Position numbers and translations under genes: made by a program
Virus record (IMG/VR): IMGVR_UViG_3300047552_000880
Coordinates: 61,893 to 125,892 of that record
Reading direction: 5' to 3' (one strand)
Source: a virus
Length of the DNA stretch: 64,000 bases
Notes under the pieces: generated by a model
The model's database searches: none
Told to the model about the DNA's origin: nothing
Seen by the model: the letters and a program-made list of their open reading frames with translations, nothing else
Shown: piece by piece, positions 16,933-25,534 of the stretch
Numbering within the stretch: position 1 is the stretch's first letter
Layout: each line of letters opens with the position of its first letter

Positions 16933-18563
16933 TGGCAGTATTCGATAACAATGAACTGAATATTTTTGGGTTCACTATCAGAAAAAAATCTGATAGTACC
17001 CAAGAGTTAAATTCGTTCGTACCAAAGGCAGATGATACGGGCGGTATTGAAAATATCGTAACTGGCTCTGGTGCAGCATATAACTCATATTCAATTGATC
17101 TTGATCCCTCTGGTATTAAGAAGGAATCCGATCTTGTTCAGCGTTATCGTGAGTTGTCTTTAGTTGCTGATGTTGACAATGCAATATCAGAGATTGTTGA
17201 CGAGTTTATTGTCAACGATGAAGATGTTGCGTTGTCTCTTGATTTTACTGAAAAATTCGTTGAAAAATATTCAGAGAAGACTCGTGAATTGATTATAAAC
17301 GAGTTTGAGAATATTTTGTCCATGATGAATTTCGATTTGAATTCTCAGGACATTTTTAGAAATTGGTATGTTGATGGAAGACTCGCATATCACAAGGTTA
17401 TTGATGCCAAAAACCCAAAATCAGGTATCGTTGAATTACGTCCAATTGATGTAGCCAAACTTAAACGTATCGTAGAAGTAATAAAAGAAAAAGATACGAA
17501 GACACAGGCGACAATTATCAAGGGACAGAAAGAATATTACATCTACTCTGATACAGGGTTTGATGGTGACAATAAAACTGGACTGAAGATTGCAACAGAT
17601 GCAATTACTTATGTTACCAGTGGTCTATATGATCGTCTGACCAATATGCCTCTGTCATATCTGCATAAAGCGATTCGTCCAATGAATCAAGTCAGAATGA
17701 TGGAAGACAGCGATGTTATCTATAGAATGACTCGTGCGCCAGAGCGTAGGGTATTCTATATCGATACAAGCGGCATGAATCGTACCAAGGCAGAACAATA
17801 CATCAAAGATGTGATGGCTCGGTATAAGAACAAACAAGTATATGATGCCACAACTGGAACACTCAAGGATGACAAAAAGCATCTGAGTATTCTTGAAGAT
17901 TTCTGGCTCCCTCGCGCAAACGGCGGAAAGGGTACAGAAATCACAACACTTCCTTCTGGTGGTGGTCTTGGTTCACTTGAGAATACAGAATATTTCCAAA
18001 CTAAATTGTGGCGTGCACTGAATATTCCTCTGTCAAGAATGCAGCAAGGACAGGGTACATTCAATCTTGGTCGTGGTAATGAAATTACTCGCGATGAAAT
18101 TAAATTCAACAAGTTCATTCTTAAACTGAGAAGACGGTTCAATTTACTTTTCCTTGATCTGCTGAAGACTCAATTACTATTAAAAGGAATTGCGACTCAA
18201 GAAGATTGGGACATAATTAAGGATCAATTAGTCTTTAAATATGGCAAGGACAATTTCTTTGCTGAATTGAAAGAAATTGATATGTGGCGCGAACGCATGA
18301 CAAGTGTTCAATTGGCAGATCAATTTGTTGGGAAATATTTCAGCAAACGATATATCCAAAGAACTCTGTTGAGAATGACCGACGAAGAAATTAAGACAAT
18401 GGACGAACAGATCGATGAGGAAACTCCTGATGAACCTGTTGAACCAGAAATGCAAGATCAACAGAATCAAGATCAGGCTCCACAGGAACAGGATCAACAA
18501 GAACCTCAGAATGCATATGATGCATATGATTCAAACACAGAATATGGTAAGGGTGAAAAATGA
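16932..18563 (+). CDS. 20: Portal vertex protein gp20
   Basis: 543 residues; T4 gp20 has 524. The dodecameric portal nucleates head assembly and is the DNA channel. Conserved portal stretches include DVDNAISEIVDEFIV, NWYVDGRLAYHKVID, RAPERRVFYIDTSG, LPSGGGLGSLENTEYFQ and the KLWRALNIPLSRM segment. The last 45 residues are Gln/Asp/Pro-rich and probably disordered. Starts on the last base of the tube gene stop and ends in an ATGA overlap with a small gene. Confidence 0.95.
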   Translation: MAVFDNNELNIFGFTIRKKSDSTQELNSFVPKADDTGGIENIVTGSGAAYNSYSIDLDPSGIKKESDLVQRYRELSLVADVDNAISEIVDEFIVNDEDVALSLDFTEKFVEKYSEKTRELIINEFENILSMMNFDLNSQDIFRNWYVDGRLAYHKVIDAKNPKSGIVELRPIDVAKLKRIVEVIKEKDTKTQATIIKGQKEYYIYSDTGFDGDNKTGLKIATDAITYVTSGLYDRLTNMPLSYLHKAIRPMNQVRMMEDSDVIYRMTRAPERRVFYIDTSGMNRTKAEQYIKDVMARYKNKQVYDATTGTLKDDKKHLSILEDFWLPRANGGKGTEITTLPSGGGLGSLENTEYFQTKLWRALNIPLSRMQQGQGTFNLGRGNEITRDEIKFNKFILKLRRRFNLLFLDLLKTQLLLKGIATQEDWDIIKDQLVFKYGKDNFFAELKEIDMWRERMTSVQLADQFVGKYFSKRYIQRTLLRMTDEEIKTMDEQIDEETPDEPVEPEMQDQQNQDQAPQEQDQQEPQNAYDAYDSNTEYGKGEK

Positions 18564-18712
18564 ACATCATTGATACAATCATGACAAATCCAGATGAAGC
18601 TAAACAGGCACTGATTGATTCTATCAATCGTAAATGTATGGATATTCTGGATCAGATGGCAAGTGAACCAAATATTAGTTCGGATACGGAAGATTTAGAT
18701 GGCGCTGAATAA
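18560..18712 (+). CDS. Small acidic protein in the gp67 position
   Basis: 50 residues, starting in an ATGA overlap with the portal gene and overlapping the next start at 18699. The C-terminal third is acidic (SSDTEDLDGAE). In T4 the prohead core protein gp67, small with an acidic C-terminus, is encoded immediately after gene 20; this product has the same place and charge pattern. Homology cannot be claimed from so short a sequence. Confidence 0.6.
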   Translation: MNIIDTIMTNPDEAKQALIDSINRKCMDILDQMASEPNISSDTEDLDGAE

Positions 18713-19067
18713 AACGATAATTAAAGCTGATCCAAGAGAAGTCATTGTTAAATGGGTCGGAAGTGGTACAGATACACTTACCCTTGCCTCTCTTGTTAGT
18801 ACAGGTCAGACATTGACAGGAACCGTTGTACCTACAGTGGATATCCTAGCTGTTAGTACAAGCATCAGTGCTGCCGGTGAATGCACCATTACTCGTAACG
18901 GGCAGGATGTTCTGAAGGTTCATGATAATTACGAATTCCAGACAGATGGAATTATCACTGCTGTATTAAAAGAAAACTCTAGTCATGACATTGCTGTGAA
19001 TCTTGCTGCTGCCGGTACTCTGATCATGAGACTGCGTAAGACACAAGGCTATAGTTTAGGCGAATAA
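18699..19067 (+). CDS. Small virion structural protein
   Basis: 122 residues, beta-rich, with the pattern ECTITRNGQDVLKVHDNYEF in the middle and LRKTQGYSLGE at the end. I recall proteins of this pattern (a V-x-RNG-x-x-V-L stretch and a C-terminal LRK-x-x-GY) between genes 20 and 21 of aquatic T4-like phages, where they are annotated as structural. It overlaps gene 21 by one base. Confidence 0.6.
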   Translation: MALNKTIIKADPREVIVKWVGSGTDTLTLASLVSTGQTLTGTVVPTVDILAVSTSISAAGECTITRNGQDVLKVHDNYEFQTDGIITAVLKENSSHDIAVNLAAAGTLIMRLRKTQGYSLGE

Positions 19068-20845
19068 TGAAATTCATTACAGAAACATTCAATGATCCAC
19101 TGAGTCTCTTGCTTGAAGCCGATGAGACTGGTAAGAAATTCTTACATATTCAAGGACCATTTGCTGTTGCGGAACAGAAGAATAAGAACGGTCGTATCTA
19201 TCCAAAGCACGTTATGGAAAGTGCGGTAGACAGATATACCAACGATTATATTTCTCCTAGAAAAGCATTGGGGGAAATGAACCACCCTTGTTTCAAACCC
19301 GGAGCGAAGGTTTTTGTTTACAAAAAAGGTCTTATTAACATAGAAGATGTTAGTAAGGGAGATTATGTATATGGCACGACAAAGGAAGGTATTAGTAAAC
19401 TTTCCCTAGTCATCGACACGACAGAAACGCTGTTTTCAGGGGAATTGTATAATTTTGATTCTAGAGCGTTTAAAGCAACAGTCACTCCATATCATAGATT
19501 CTATTTGAAAAATAGAAATGGCGAGTTCTCGGTTGTCACCGCAAATGACATTTTATCCGATTTTGAATCTGGTAGTAGAAAGTTATCGCATTCTTATATC
19601 CCAAGAACACTTGAAAATTGGCAGGGAGACGAAGAAGAATATATCGAATTATTTCCAACAAGAGAAAGAAAAAATACTTATAATAAATCTTCTCTTGTGA
19701 TGAAATTTAAAGATTTCTGTGCTTTCATGGGTATATATCTTTCAGAGGGTAATATAGATTATTACACGAGGAAGGACGATTCGAGAACTTATGGTGAAAT
19801 AACAATTACACAAAATATAGGAACGAACCTCGATCTAATAATAGATTTGGTTTCTAAACTTGGTGTAGATTCTACGAATATTAGATTGAAAAGAAACGGA
19901 AAAAGTACGGGGGTCGTAATTTCTGACAATCGTTTAGCCGATTATCTTTCTCAGTTCGGAGACTGTTATACAAAATTTGTACCAGATATAATACTGAACG
20001 CATCAAAGGAAAATATTAAAGAATTTCTTGATTGGTATCAGTTAGGCGATGGTTCCAGTGTAACTATAAACCAAAAAGGAAAAGATTACACCAGAAATGA
20101 TGTATTCACAGTTTCCGAAAAACTAGCAGACGGTCTAATCGAATGTATTATAAAATTGGGGTTTAGTACAACAAAGAGAGTACAACTTTCAAATGAAGAT
20201 TATATGTTTGCCGGTAGAATTATAAAATGCGAGTCAAAATCTCCTTTGTTTAGAATGACCATTGGTAAAGGCGTTGGAAAATATGTTGACGAAAGATTTA
20301 CTAAAATAAATAAAGAACAATATACAGGAAATGTATACTGTCTTGTAACAGAGACAGACAATTTTATGGTTGAACAAAACGGAACTGTATTTCTTAGTGG
20401 TAATTGCAGACTTAACATTGATTACGAAAGAGCCACACATCTTATCACAGAAATGAAACAGGATGGTAATGTGTGGATCGGTAAAGCTAAAGTTCTCAAG
20501 ACCCCTATGGGTAAGGTTCTTGAAGGATTGTTGGAATCTGGTGTTGCTGTAGGTGTTTCTACTCGCGGTGCCGGTTCTATCACAGAGTCGAATGGCGCTA
20601 AAATGGTAGGAGATGATTTTTTCATGACTTCCGTTGATGTTGTTTCAGACCCATCTGGTCCCGGATGTGTTGTTAATTCTATCATGGAAGGCAGAGAATT
20701 CGATCTAGATGGGTTCGGCAATGCAATAGTCGAAGATTTAGCTGCAATCGCAAAAAAAGAATATGACAAAAAGCGATTGACAGAGCAAAGAAAAGTTGAA
20801 TTGTTTAACCAATTCATTAAAAGTGTCCAAATTGGGCGCAAATAA
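19067..20845 (+). CDS. 21: Prohead protease gp21, interrupted by an intein
   Basis: 592 residues as encoded; removing the 372-residue intein (residues 75-446) leaves 220, close to T4 gp21 (212). Gp21 is the serine protease that cleaves the scaffold and the N-termini of head proteins during maturation. The exteins have the conserved pattern KNKNGRIYP, then GEMNHP with catalytic His73, and after the intein GVSTRGAGS with the catalytic Ser region and a conserved DVVSDPSGPG. The intein begins two residues after the catalytic His, so no active protease exists before splicing. Confidence 0.93.
   Translation: MKFITETFNDPLSLLLEADETGKKFLHIQGPFAVAEQKNKNGRIYPKHVMESAVDRYTNDYISPRKALGEMNHPCFKPGAKVFVYKKGLINIEDVSKGDYVYGTTKEGISKLSLVIDTTETLFSGELYNFDSRAFKATVTPYHRFYLKNRNGEFSVVTANDILSDFESGSRKLSHSYIPRTLENWQGDEEEYIELFPTRERKNTYNKSSLVMKFKDFCAFMGIYLSEGNIDYYTRKDDSRTYGEITITQNIGTNLDLIIDLVSKLGVDSTNIRLKRNGKSTGVVISDNRLADYLSQFGDCYTKFVPDIILNASKENIKEFLDWYQLGDGSSVTINQKGKDYTRNDVFTVSEKLADGLIECIIKLGFSTTKRVQLSNEDYMFAGRIIKCESKSPLFRMTIGKGVGKYVDERFTKINKEQYTGNVYCLVTETDNFMVEQNGTVFLSGNCRLNIDYERATHLITEMKQDGNVWIGKAKVLKTPMGKVLEGLLESGVAVGVSTRGAGSITESNGAKMVGDDFFMTSVDVVSDPSGPGCVVNSIMEGREFDLDGFGNAIVEDLAAIAKKEYDKKRLTEQRKVELFNQFIKSVQIGRK
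19289..20404 (+). mobile_element. Intein in gp21 with LAGLIDADG-type endonuclease domain
   Basis: 372 residues, from Cys (codon 19289) to Asn (codon 20402), followed by extein Cys (20405). Splicing blocks seen: N-terminal CFKPGAKVFVYKKGLINIED with a DYVYG turn; the block-B TPYHRFY; block F with VYCLVTETDNFMVEQNG; and the C-terminal SGN|C, where the usual His before Asn is Gly. In between, the segments FMGIYLSEGNID and FLDWYQLGDGSS look like a degenerate pair of LAGLIDADG motifs. Splicing competence and endonuclease activity are inferred. Confidence 0.9.
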
Positions 20846-20866
20846 TTGATGCAATTCGTGAATTAA

Positions 20867-20875
20867 ATAAATAAT
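20867..20875 (+). promoter_or_regulatory. Late promoter of gene 22 (ATAAATAAT)
   Basis: ATAAATAAT, 24 bases before the scaffold gene start; identical to the motif before genes 18 and 23. Confidence 0.65.
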
Positions 20876-20899
20876 TAAAAACCAATTTTGGAGTTCTAT

Positions 20900-21766
20900 A
20901 TGACATTGGAAGAACGTATTAAACAGATGCTGGAAGAAGCAAACAAGACTGTGGCAGAAGAAACCACAACCATTGTTGCTGAAACCACTACAACCACAGA
21001 AACTGTCGAACAACCTACAGAGAATATTGTTGAGAACAAAGACAACAAAGTAAGTTCACAGGTTTCTGCTCTGCTTGAAGCAGAAGGGTTGAGCGAAGAT
21101 TTTAAACTTCAGGCTGTTACTATTTTTGAAGCCGCTGTTGCTGATCGCACCATGCAAATTCAAGAACAGTTGCAAGAAGAATTTGAAACAAAACTGCAAG
21201 AAGCGCAAGCTGAATTGGCAGATCATATTGATGGATATTTGACTGAAATTGCTCAGGAATGGGCAGCTAATAATGAAGTAGCTATTCGTGCTAACTTCAA
21301 GACAAAACTGGCAGAAAGTTTTATTGATGGCTTGCAGGCTCTCCTGTCTGAGCATAACATTGATTTGCCAGAAGATCAAGAAAACGCACTCGAATTGGCG
21401 CTGGAGCAAGTTACTGAATTGGAAGATGCAGTTGCTGCTGAAAAGGCTAAACAAACTTCTTTGCAAGAAGAAATCAATGCGCTCAAGGCTACTGCTATCA
21501 TGGAATCCTTCAAGGACAAAATGGCAGCAACAGAATTTGATCGCTTTAAGCAACTGACAGAATCTGTCAAATTCACTAACGAAACTCAATACGCAAAACA
21601 ACTGAATATCGTATTGGAAAACTTTGGTAAGCTGGCAAAAGAATTCACAAAAGAGACAACTCAAATTGTGGAAGACGTTCAAGAAGTCGCAACAACTAAA
21701 ATTGTGACTGAATCGAACGATTCCGTGAATTTTTACGCTGATTTTATCAAATCAAGCCGAATCTAA
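20900..21766 (+). CDS. 22: Prohead scaffold protein gp22
   Basis: 288 residues from the ATG at 20900 (a TTG 12 bases upstream overlaps the GGAG ribosome-binding site and is rejected). T4 gp22 has 269 residues. The product is Glu/Gln/Ala-rich and almost entirely helical or coiled-coil, with a Thr-rich linker near residues 18-40. The recognisable scaffold stretch is SALLEAEGLSEDFKLQAVTI followed by FEAAV. It forms the core around which the capsid assembles and is degraded by gp21. Confidence 0.9.
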   Translation: MTLEERIKQMLEEANKTVAEETTTIVAETTTTTETVEQPTENIVENKDNKVSSQVSALLEAEGLSEDFKLQAVTIFEAAVADRTMQIQEQLQEEFETKLQEAQAELADHIDGYLTEIAQEWAANNEVAIRANFKTKLAESFIDGLQALLSEHNIDLPEDQENALELALEQVTELEDAVAAEKAKQTSLQEEINALKATAIMESFKDKMAATEFDRFKQLTESVKFTNETQYAKQLNIVLENFGKLAKEFTKETTQIVEDVQEVATTKIVTESNDSVNFYADFIKSSRI

Positions 21767-21783
21767 ACGAGATTATCATTTCA

Positions 21784-21792
21784 ATAAATAAT
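21784..21792 (+). promoter_or_regulatory. Late promoter of gene 23 (ATAAATAAT)
   Basis: ATAAATAAT, 43 bases before the capsid gene start, third copy of the shared late motif. Confidence 0.65.
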
Positions 21793-21835
21793 TTCGTATT
21801 ACGATAATTTCTCAATATCCATTAAGGAATAAAAA

Positions 21836-23137
21836 ATGAAAACTGTACAACAACTCTTGGAAAAATGGGCACCCGTTCTGGATGCAGAAGGCGTTCCTAC
21901 CATTGCTAACCGTCATCGTCGCGAAGTGACTGCTGTTCTGTTGGAAAACACAGAAAACGACATGAGCGAGCGTCGTCAACTGAACGAAGCTGCTCCTGTT
22001 ACTCAAACTCAAGGCTATCCTACCGATGGTTCCGGTTTGGCTAAATTCGATCCAGTGTTGATCAGCATGGTTCGCCGTTCTGCTCCACAGATGATTGCTT
22101 ATGACGTTTGCGGCGTTCAGCCACTGCGTCAACCTACTGGTCTGGTGTTTGCTCTGCAAGCTCGTTATGGCAACCAATCTGGTGCCGAAGCTCTGTTCGG
22201 TGAAGCTAACTCCGGTTTCGGCGGCACTGGTACTCATGCTGGCACTGATCCTACTGCTGACTTCGTTGACCAAGACGCAGGTACTGCTGGCGACCAATTC
22301 GGTACAGTGACAACTGGCACCGGTATGTCAACAGCAACTGCTGAAAGTTTGGGCGGTGGTGTTAATGCTTTCGGTGAAATGTCTTTCACTGTTGCTCAGA
22401 TGACCGTTTCTGCTAAGAGCCGTGCTCTGCGTGCTGGTTACTCTGTTGAATTCGCTCAGGATATCAAGAACCTGCATGGTCTGGATGCTGATGCTGAGTT
22501 GTCTAGCATTCTGTCAACAGAATTGCTGGCAGAAGTGAACCGCGAAGTTCTGCGTACAATCTACTCTGGCGCTAAAGTTGGTGCTCAAGACGCTACCAAA
22601 GCTGGTGTGTTTGACCTGTTGACTGACAGCGATGGTCGTTGGTTGGCAGAGCGTCACAAAGGTCTGTTGTTCCAGATCGAGCGTGAAGCTAACCGTATTG
22701 CTCAGACAACTCGTTTGGGTAAAGGTAACATCCTGATTTGTTCTTCTGACGTTGCTTCTGCTTTGGCTCTGGCTGGTGTGTTGGATTATGCTCCTGCTCT
22801 GGATGCAGCTAACAGCATCAACGTTGATGAGTCTAGCGCAACTTTCGCTGGTGTTCTGAACAAGAAGATCAAAGTATATGTTGACCCATATGCTGGCGCT
22901 GCTGGTACACAAAACCAATTCTTCTGCGTTGGTTACAAAGGTGACAGCGCATGGAAAGCCGGTTTGTTCTATTGCCCATATGTTCCTCTGCAACTGGTTC
23001 GTACAACTGATCCAGCTACAATGACCCCAACAATGGCTTACCGGATGCGGTACGGTATCGCCCGTCACCCTCTGTTCCAAGGTGCCGGTCGTACCAATGA
23101 GTTCTATCGCATTGCGGCAGTTCGTAACGTTTTGTAA
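21836..23137 (+). CDS. 23: Major capsid protein gp23
   Basis: 433 residues; T4 gp23 has 521. Conserved stretches include KFDPVLISMVRRSAPQMIAYDVCGVQP, here cited by its ends KFDPVLISMVRR and YDVCGVQPLRQPTG, ALQARYG, the QMTVSAKSRALRAGYSVE region and the C-terminal YRMRYGIARHPL. A gp21-type cleavage site (L-x-E before a small residue) is seen at QLNE51|A52, which would leave a mature protein of 382 residues. Base composition is richer in G and C at third positions than the neighbours, as expected of a highly expressed gene. AAGGA lies before the ATG. Confidence 0.96.
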   Translation: MKTVQQLLEKWAPVLDAEGVPTIANRHRREVTAVLLENTENDMSERRQLNEAAPVTQTQGYPTDGSGLAKFDPVLISMVRRSAPQMIAYDVCGVQPLRQPTGLVFALQARYGNQSGAEALFGEANSGFGGTGTHAGTDPTADFVDQDAGTAGDQFGTVTTGTGMSTATAESLGGGVNAFGEMSFTVAQMTVSAKSRALRAGYSVEFAQDIKNLHGLDADAELSSILSTELLAEVNREVLRTIYSGAKVGAQDATKAGVFDLLTDSDGRWLAERHKGLLFQIEREANRIAQTTRLGKGNILICSSDVASALALAGVLDYAPALDAANSINVDESSATFAGVLNKKIKVYVDPYAGAAGTQNQFFCVGYKGDSAWKAGLFYCPYVPLQLVRTTDPATMTPTMAYRMRYGIARHPLFQGAGRTNEFYRIAAVRNVL

Positions 23138-23152
23138 AATACAAAACTTAAC

Positions 23153-23177
23153 AAAAGGGCACTTCGGTGCCCTTTTT
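23153..23177 (+). terminator. Bidirectional rho-independent terminator after gene 23
   Basis: A 10-bp stem AAAAGGGCAC / GTGCCCTTTT with a TTCG tetraloop and a T-run on both sides. It ends the capsid transcript rightward and the endonuclease transcript leftward. Confidence 0.92.
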
Positions 23178-24817
23178 CATTTCTTTATCCCATAAACTTT
23201 GTTTCCGAAGTCATAAATCTTTGAATACCCCAATTGTACCATAATATCTTCTGTTTTCATTGAAGAAAATTCAGGGTATTTTTCAATAAGTTTCCAGCGC
23301 TGAAACGTCATTCTGGAGTAACGCTTGCCGCCCTTATACCAACTGAACCCTTGCTCTGTTTGTTTTAGTTCAGTGAACCCCATATTTTCATATAGTTTTC
23401 CTGTTCCCCACCGAAGATCACAATAAGAAATAATAGAGTCTGGTTTAGCGGATGACATAAAATGTTTTAGCAGTTTAGATGCACCGCCGATAACATTCGT
23501 ATCGTTCAATGAGCAAAATCGGAGCAATTCATACTGGTACTCTTTATTGAATCTAGACAAACCAAATGTCATTACAGCAACGAGTTCACCTGAATGTATT
23601 AGACCATATCTATGTTTTGATTGACACCAGCCCTGTATGTGATTTGTTTCAATAAATTCTCTACACTCAGTTTCTGTTAATTCAATGACAGAACATTTTC
23701 TTGCATGAATCTTTTTTTCTGTGATACCAAATATAGAACGAAGTCTTGAATAAACAATGTCTTCATTTTCGTCATCAAAGATTTTAATCAATCTGATACC
23801 AATTGAATCGCACATAACTTTCTTGTGGTAATCGTCTTTATCTCGATGGAAGTAAAGACCATCATATTCAATCGCAATATTTTTCTCTGGAACAACTATA
23901 TCCAACTCATATGGAGCAATAAGTGTTCTGTCGTTTACCAAACAATTGAAACCGGCGTTCTGTAACATATCAACGATTCTTTTCTGTGGAACCGATCTGA
24001 TGTTGCATTTAGGACAGAATAATTCTTTTTTACTGAGAATGCTAGCCGAAAATTCAGTTGAACAGCAATTACATTTCCAGTTATATTTCTGATATCGAAT
24101 ATCCGATTCAATATACTTTTCAACTGTATCAAGACATTTTATGTTGCATGTAGTTTCAAGTAATGAAACCTTTTCTTTAAACCAAGGTATCGCAACATTC
24201 TGGTTATAGGTATCATTCAGTTTTCTTGACCCGAGCCTTTGTTGACGAATATTGTCTCTGTATTCTAAATTTGCATCTTTACAATCAACTGAACAGAAAT
24301 CAGCAATACTTTTACCATAAGGAGTTTGACTGACATTGTGAACAGGAATGATATCACCACACTCTTTACATTTCCGAATCAATTCGGAGCCATATTTTTC
24401 TATCTGAAGTAATGTCTTGATATCATTGAAATCGTGTTTCTCTTTAAGAGAGTCAACCGTTGCTTTTGACAGAAACTTATCTACCTTGCTCCATGAAAGA
24501 TTACCATTCTGATCATATAGAATAGAAAAATCTTCCAATATCGGTAAAGAAGAATCTTTTGTAGCAGAATACTCGTATTTACATTTCAATGAACAAGTTG
24601 ATCCAAAAGACCCTTTCTTGAAATTGAGTCGGTCGAATACATCACCACATACCTTACATGTAGGAATCTCACCATGAATAACACCGGCTATCAGAGTCAT
24701 TGCAGATAGCCCCTTGCGAACACCAAGGTAGGATTCAACCATTTCTCTATCTTCTGAAAAGGAAGATAACACATTGCTATTCAAGCCGCCCTGTTTGTTC
24801 AAATACTTTTCTAACAT
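23177..24817 (-). CDS. Free-standing EDxHD (Vsr-like) homing endonuclease
   Basis: 546 residues from the ATG at 24817, which has GGGG five bases upstream; an in-frame ATG at 24841 lies before the predicted transcription start. Four Cys pairs in the N-terminal half (CKVCGDVF, CKECGDI, CNCCS, CPKC and matching partners) suggest tandem zinc-ribbon DNA-binding modules. Near residues 305-345 the order APYELDIVVPEKNIAIEYDG, then LYFHRD, then KKVMCDSIGIRLIKIFDDE matches the Vsr/EDxHD nuclease core known from phage homing endonucleases such as I-Bth0305I. A C-terminal acyltransferase-like segment (about 370-500) follows. It is the only leftward protein gene in the window. Confidence 0.82.
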   Translation of the reverse strand: MLEKYLNKQGGLNSNVLSSFSEDREMVESYLGVRKGLSAMTLIAGVIHGEIPTCKVCGDVFDRLNFKKGSFGSTCSLKCKYEYSATKDSSLPILEDFSILYDQNGNLSWSKVDKFLSKATVDSLKEKHDFNDIKTLLQIEKYGSELIRKCKECGDIIPVHNVSQTPYGKSIADFCSVDCKDANLEYRDNIRQQRLGSRKLNDTYNQNVAIPWFKEKVSLLETTCNIKCLDTVEKYIESDIRYQKYNWKCNCCSTEFSASILSKKELFCPKCNIRSVPQKRIVDMLQNAGFNCLVNDRTLIAPYELDIVVPEKNIAIEYDGLYFHRDKDDYHKKVMCDSIGIRLIKIFDDENEDIVYSRLRSIFGITEKKIHARKCSVIELTETECREFIETNHIQGWCQSKHRYGLIHSGELVAVMTFGLSRFNKEYQYELLRFCSLNDTNVIGGASKLLKHFMSSAKPDSIISYCDLRWGTGKLYENMGFTELKQTEQGFSWYKGGKRYSRMTFQRWKLIEKYPEFSSMKTEDIMVQLGYSKIYDFGNKVYGIKK

Positions 24818-24822
24818 AAATA
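24816..24822 (+). promoter_or_regulatory. Possible late promoter for the gene at 24850
   Basis: ATAAATA, 28 bases before the ATG at 24850. A promoter is needed here because the terminator at 23153 and the leftward gene separate this gene from the capsid transcript. It overlaps the start region of the leftward endonuclease. Confidence 0.45.
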
Positions 24823-24842
24823 CCCCAACAAAATAATTCATA

Positions 24843-24850
24843 GTATATCA
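24843..24850 (-). promoter_or_regulatory. Extended -10 promoter for the leftward endonuclease
   Basis: Read leftward, TGATATACT is an extended -10 (TG, one base, TATACT) close to the TGTGATATAAT elements used elsewhere in this genome. Transcription would start near 24836, downstream of the first ATG (24841) but upstream of the ATG at 24817, which supports the later start. Confidence 0.5.
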
Positions 24851-25053
24851 TGGAATCAAGAACACATCAATTGGATAACACAAAACTCTCGGGTAACATC
24901 TTTGAAAGCATTCTAGCTGCTTCTCATGATTGCTATATGAGTCGAAGAAGGGAAAACAGAAACATAGAACTCGGGGCAGATGCACCAAGAGGAAAAGAAT
25001 CTGCTTTCATTGGTGGCTGTGTAACGAGTCTTCTGAAGGTACAAAATGGCTGA
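24850..25053 (+). CDS. Small protein with faint RNA polymerase omega-like pattern
   Basis: 67 residues. The segment GNIFESILAASHDCYMSRRR resembles the first helix of bacterial omega subunits (NRF(D/E)LVLxAxxRAR), and the product has about the length of omega. The C-terminal part (DAPRGKESAFIGGCVTSLLK) does not show the usual omega ending. The similarity is weak and could be chance. It overlaps the next gene by 8 bases. Confidence 0.5.
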   Translation: MESRTHQLDNTKLSGNIFESILAASHDCYMSRRRENRNIELGADAPRGKESAFIGGCVTSLLKVQNG

Positions 25054-25528
25054 TGCTGGTTTTAACCATCTACAGACAAATGCATTCACGTTTACTTTAC
25101 AGAGGATGCAAGCAACTACCTTTAGAATAACTTCAGCCGAGGTGCCATCAATTACTGTTCCTCCACCAAGTACAGGAACACAGGGAGCAACACAATATCA
25201 TCCCGGTAGTTTCACTGAGTTTGATGAATTGTCTCTGAGATTTATTGTTGATGAAGACCTTCAGAATTACGAAGAAATATATCATTGGATAACACAACAG
25301 AGATATGCTATTGGCACTGCATATCAGCCAAAGTCAGATGCAGAGAAATTATTAGTGAGTGATGGGTTTCTAACGACTCTGACTAATAAGAGCAATCCAA
25401 ATAGAACAATCTATTTTAAGGATATGTTTCCTATTGCATTAGGTAGTCTTGCATTCAATGTTCAAGAGACACCAGAACCATTGACATGTTGGGTAACATT
25501 TAGATTCAGTTACTTTGAGTTGAGGTGA
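25046..25528 (+). CDS. Tail-tube-like or baseplate structural protein
   Basis: 160 residues. It begins MADAGFNHLQTNAFTFTLQR and contains SAEVPSITVPPPSTGTQG, a beta-rich region, and FIVDEDLQNYEEIYHWITQQ. This order (Pro-rich strand, then VDEDL followed by a WI helix) is known to me from structural proteins of T4-like phages related to the tail-tube fold, but I cannot name the T4 counterpart. AAGG precedes the ATG. It ends at the edge of the gene-free region. Confidence 0.6.
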   Translation: MADAGFNHLQTNAFTFTLQRMQATTFRITSAEVPSITVPPPSTGTQGATQYHPGSFTEFDELSLRFIVDEDLQNYEEIYHWITQQRYAIGTAYQPKSDAEKLLVSDGFLTTLTNKSNPNRTIYFKDMFPIALGSLAFNVQETPEPLTCWVTFRFSYFELR

Positions 25529-25534
25529 TCATCA

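Noticed and set aside
20888-20899. TTG start for gene 22
   Set aside because: The TTG overlaps the GGAG ribosome-binding site of the ATG at 20900.
24818-24841. First ATG of the leftward endonuclease (24841)
   Set aside because: It lies upstream of the predicted transcription start and has no ribosome-binding site, unlike the ATG at 24817.
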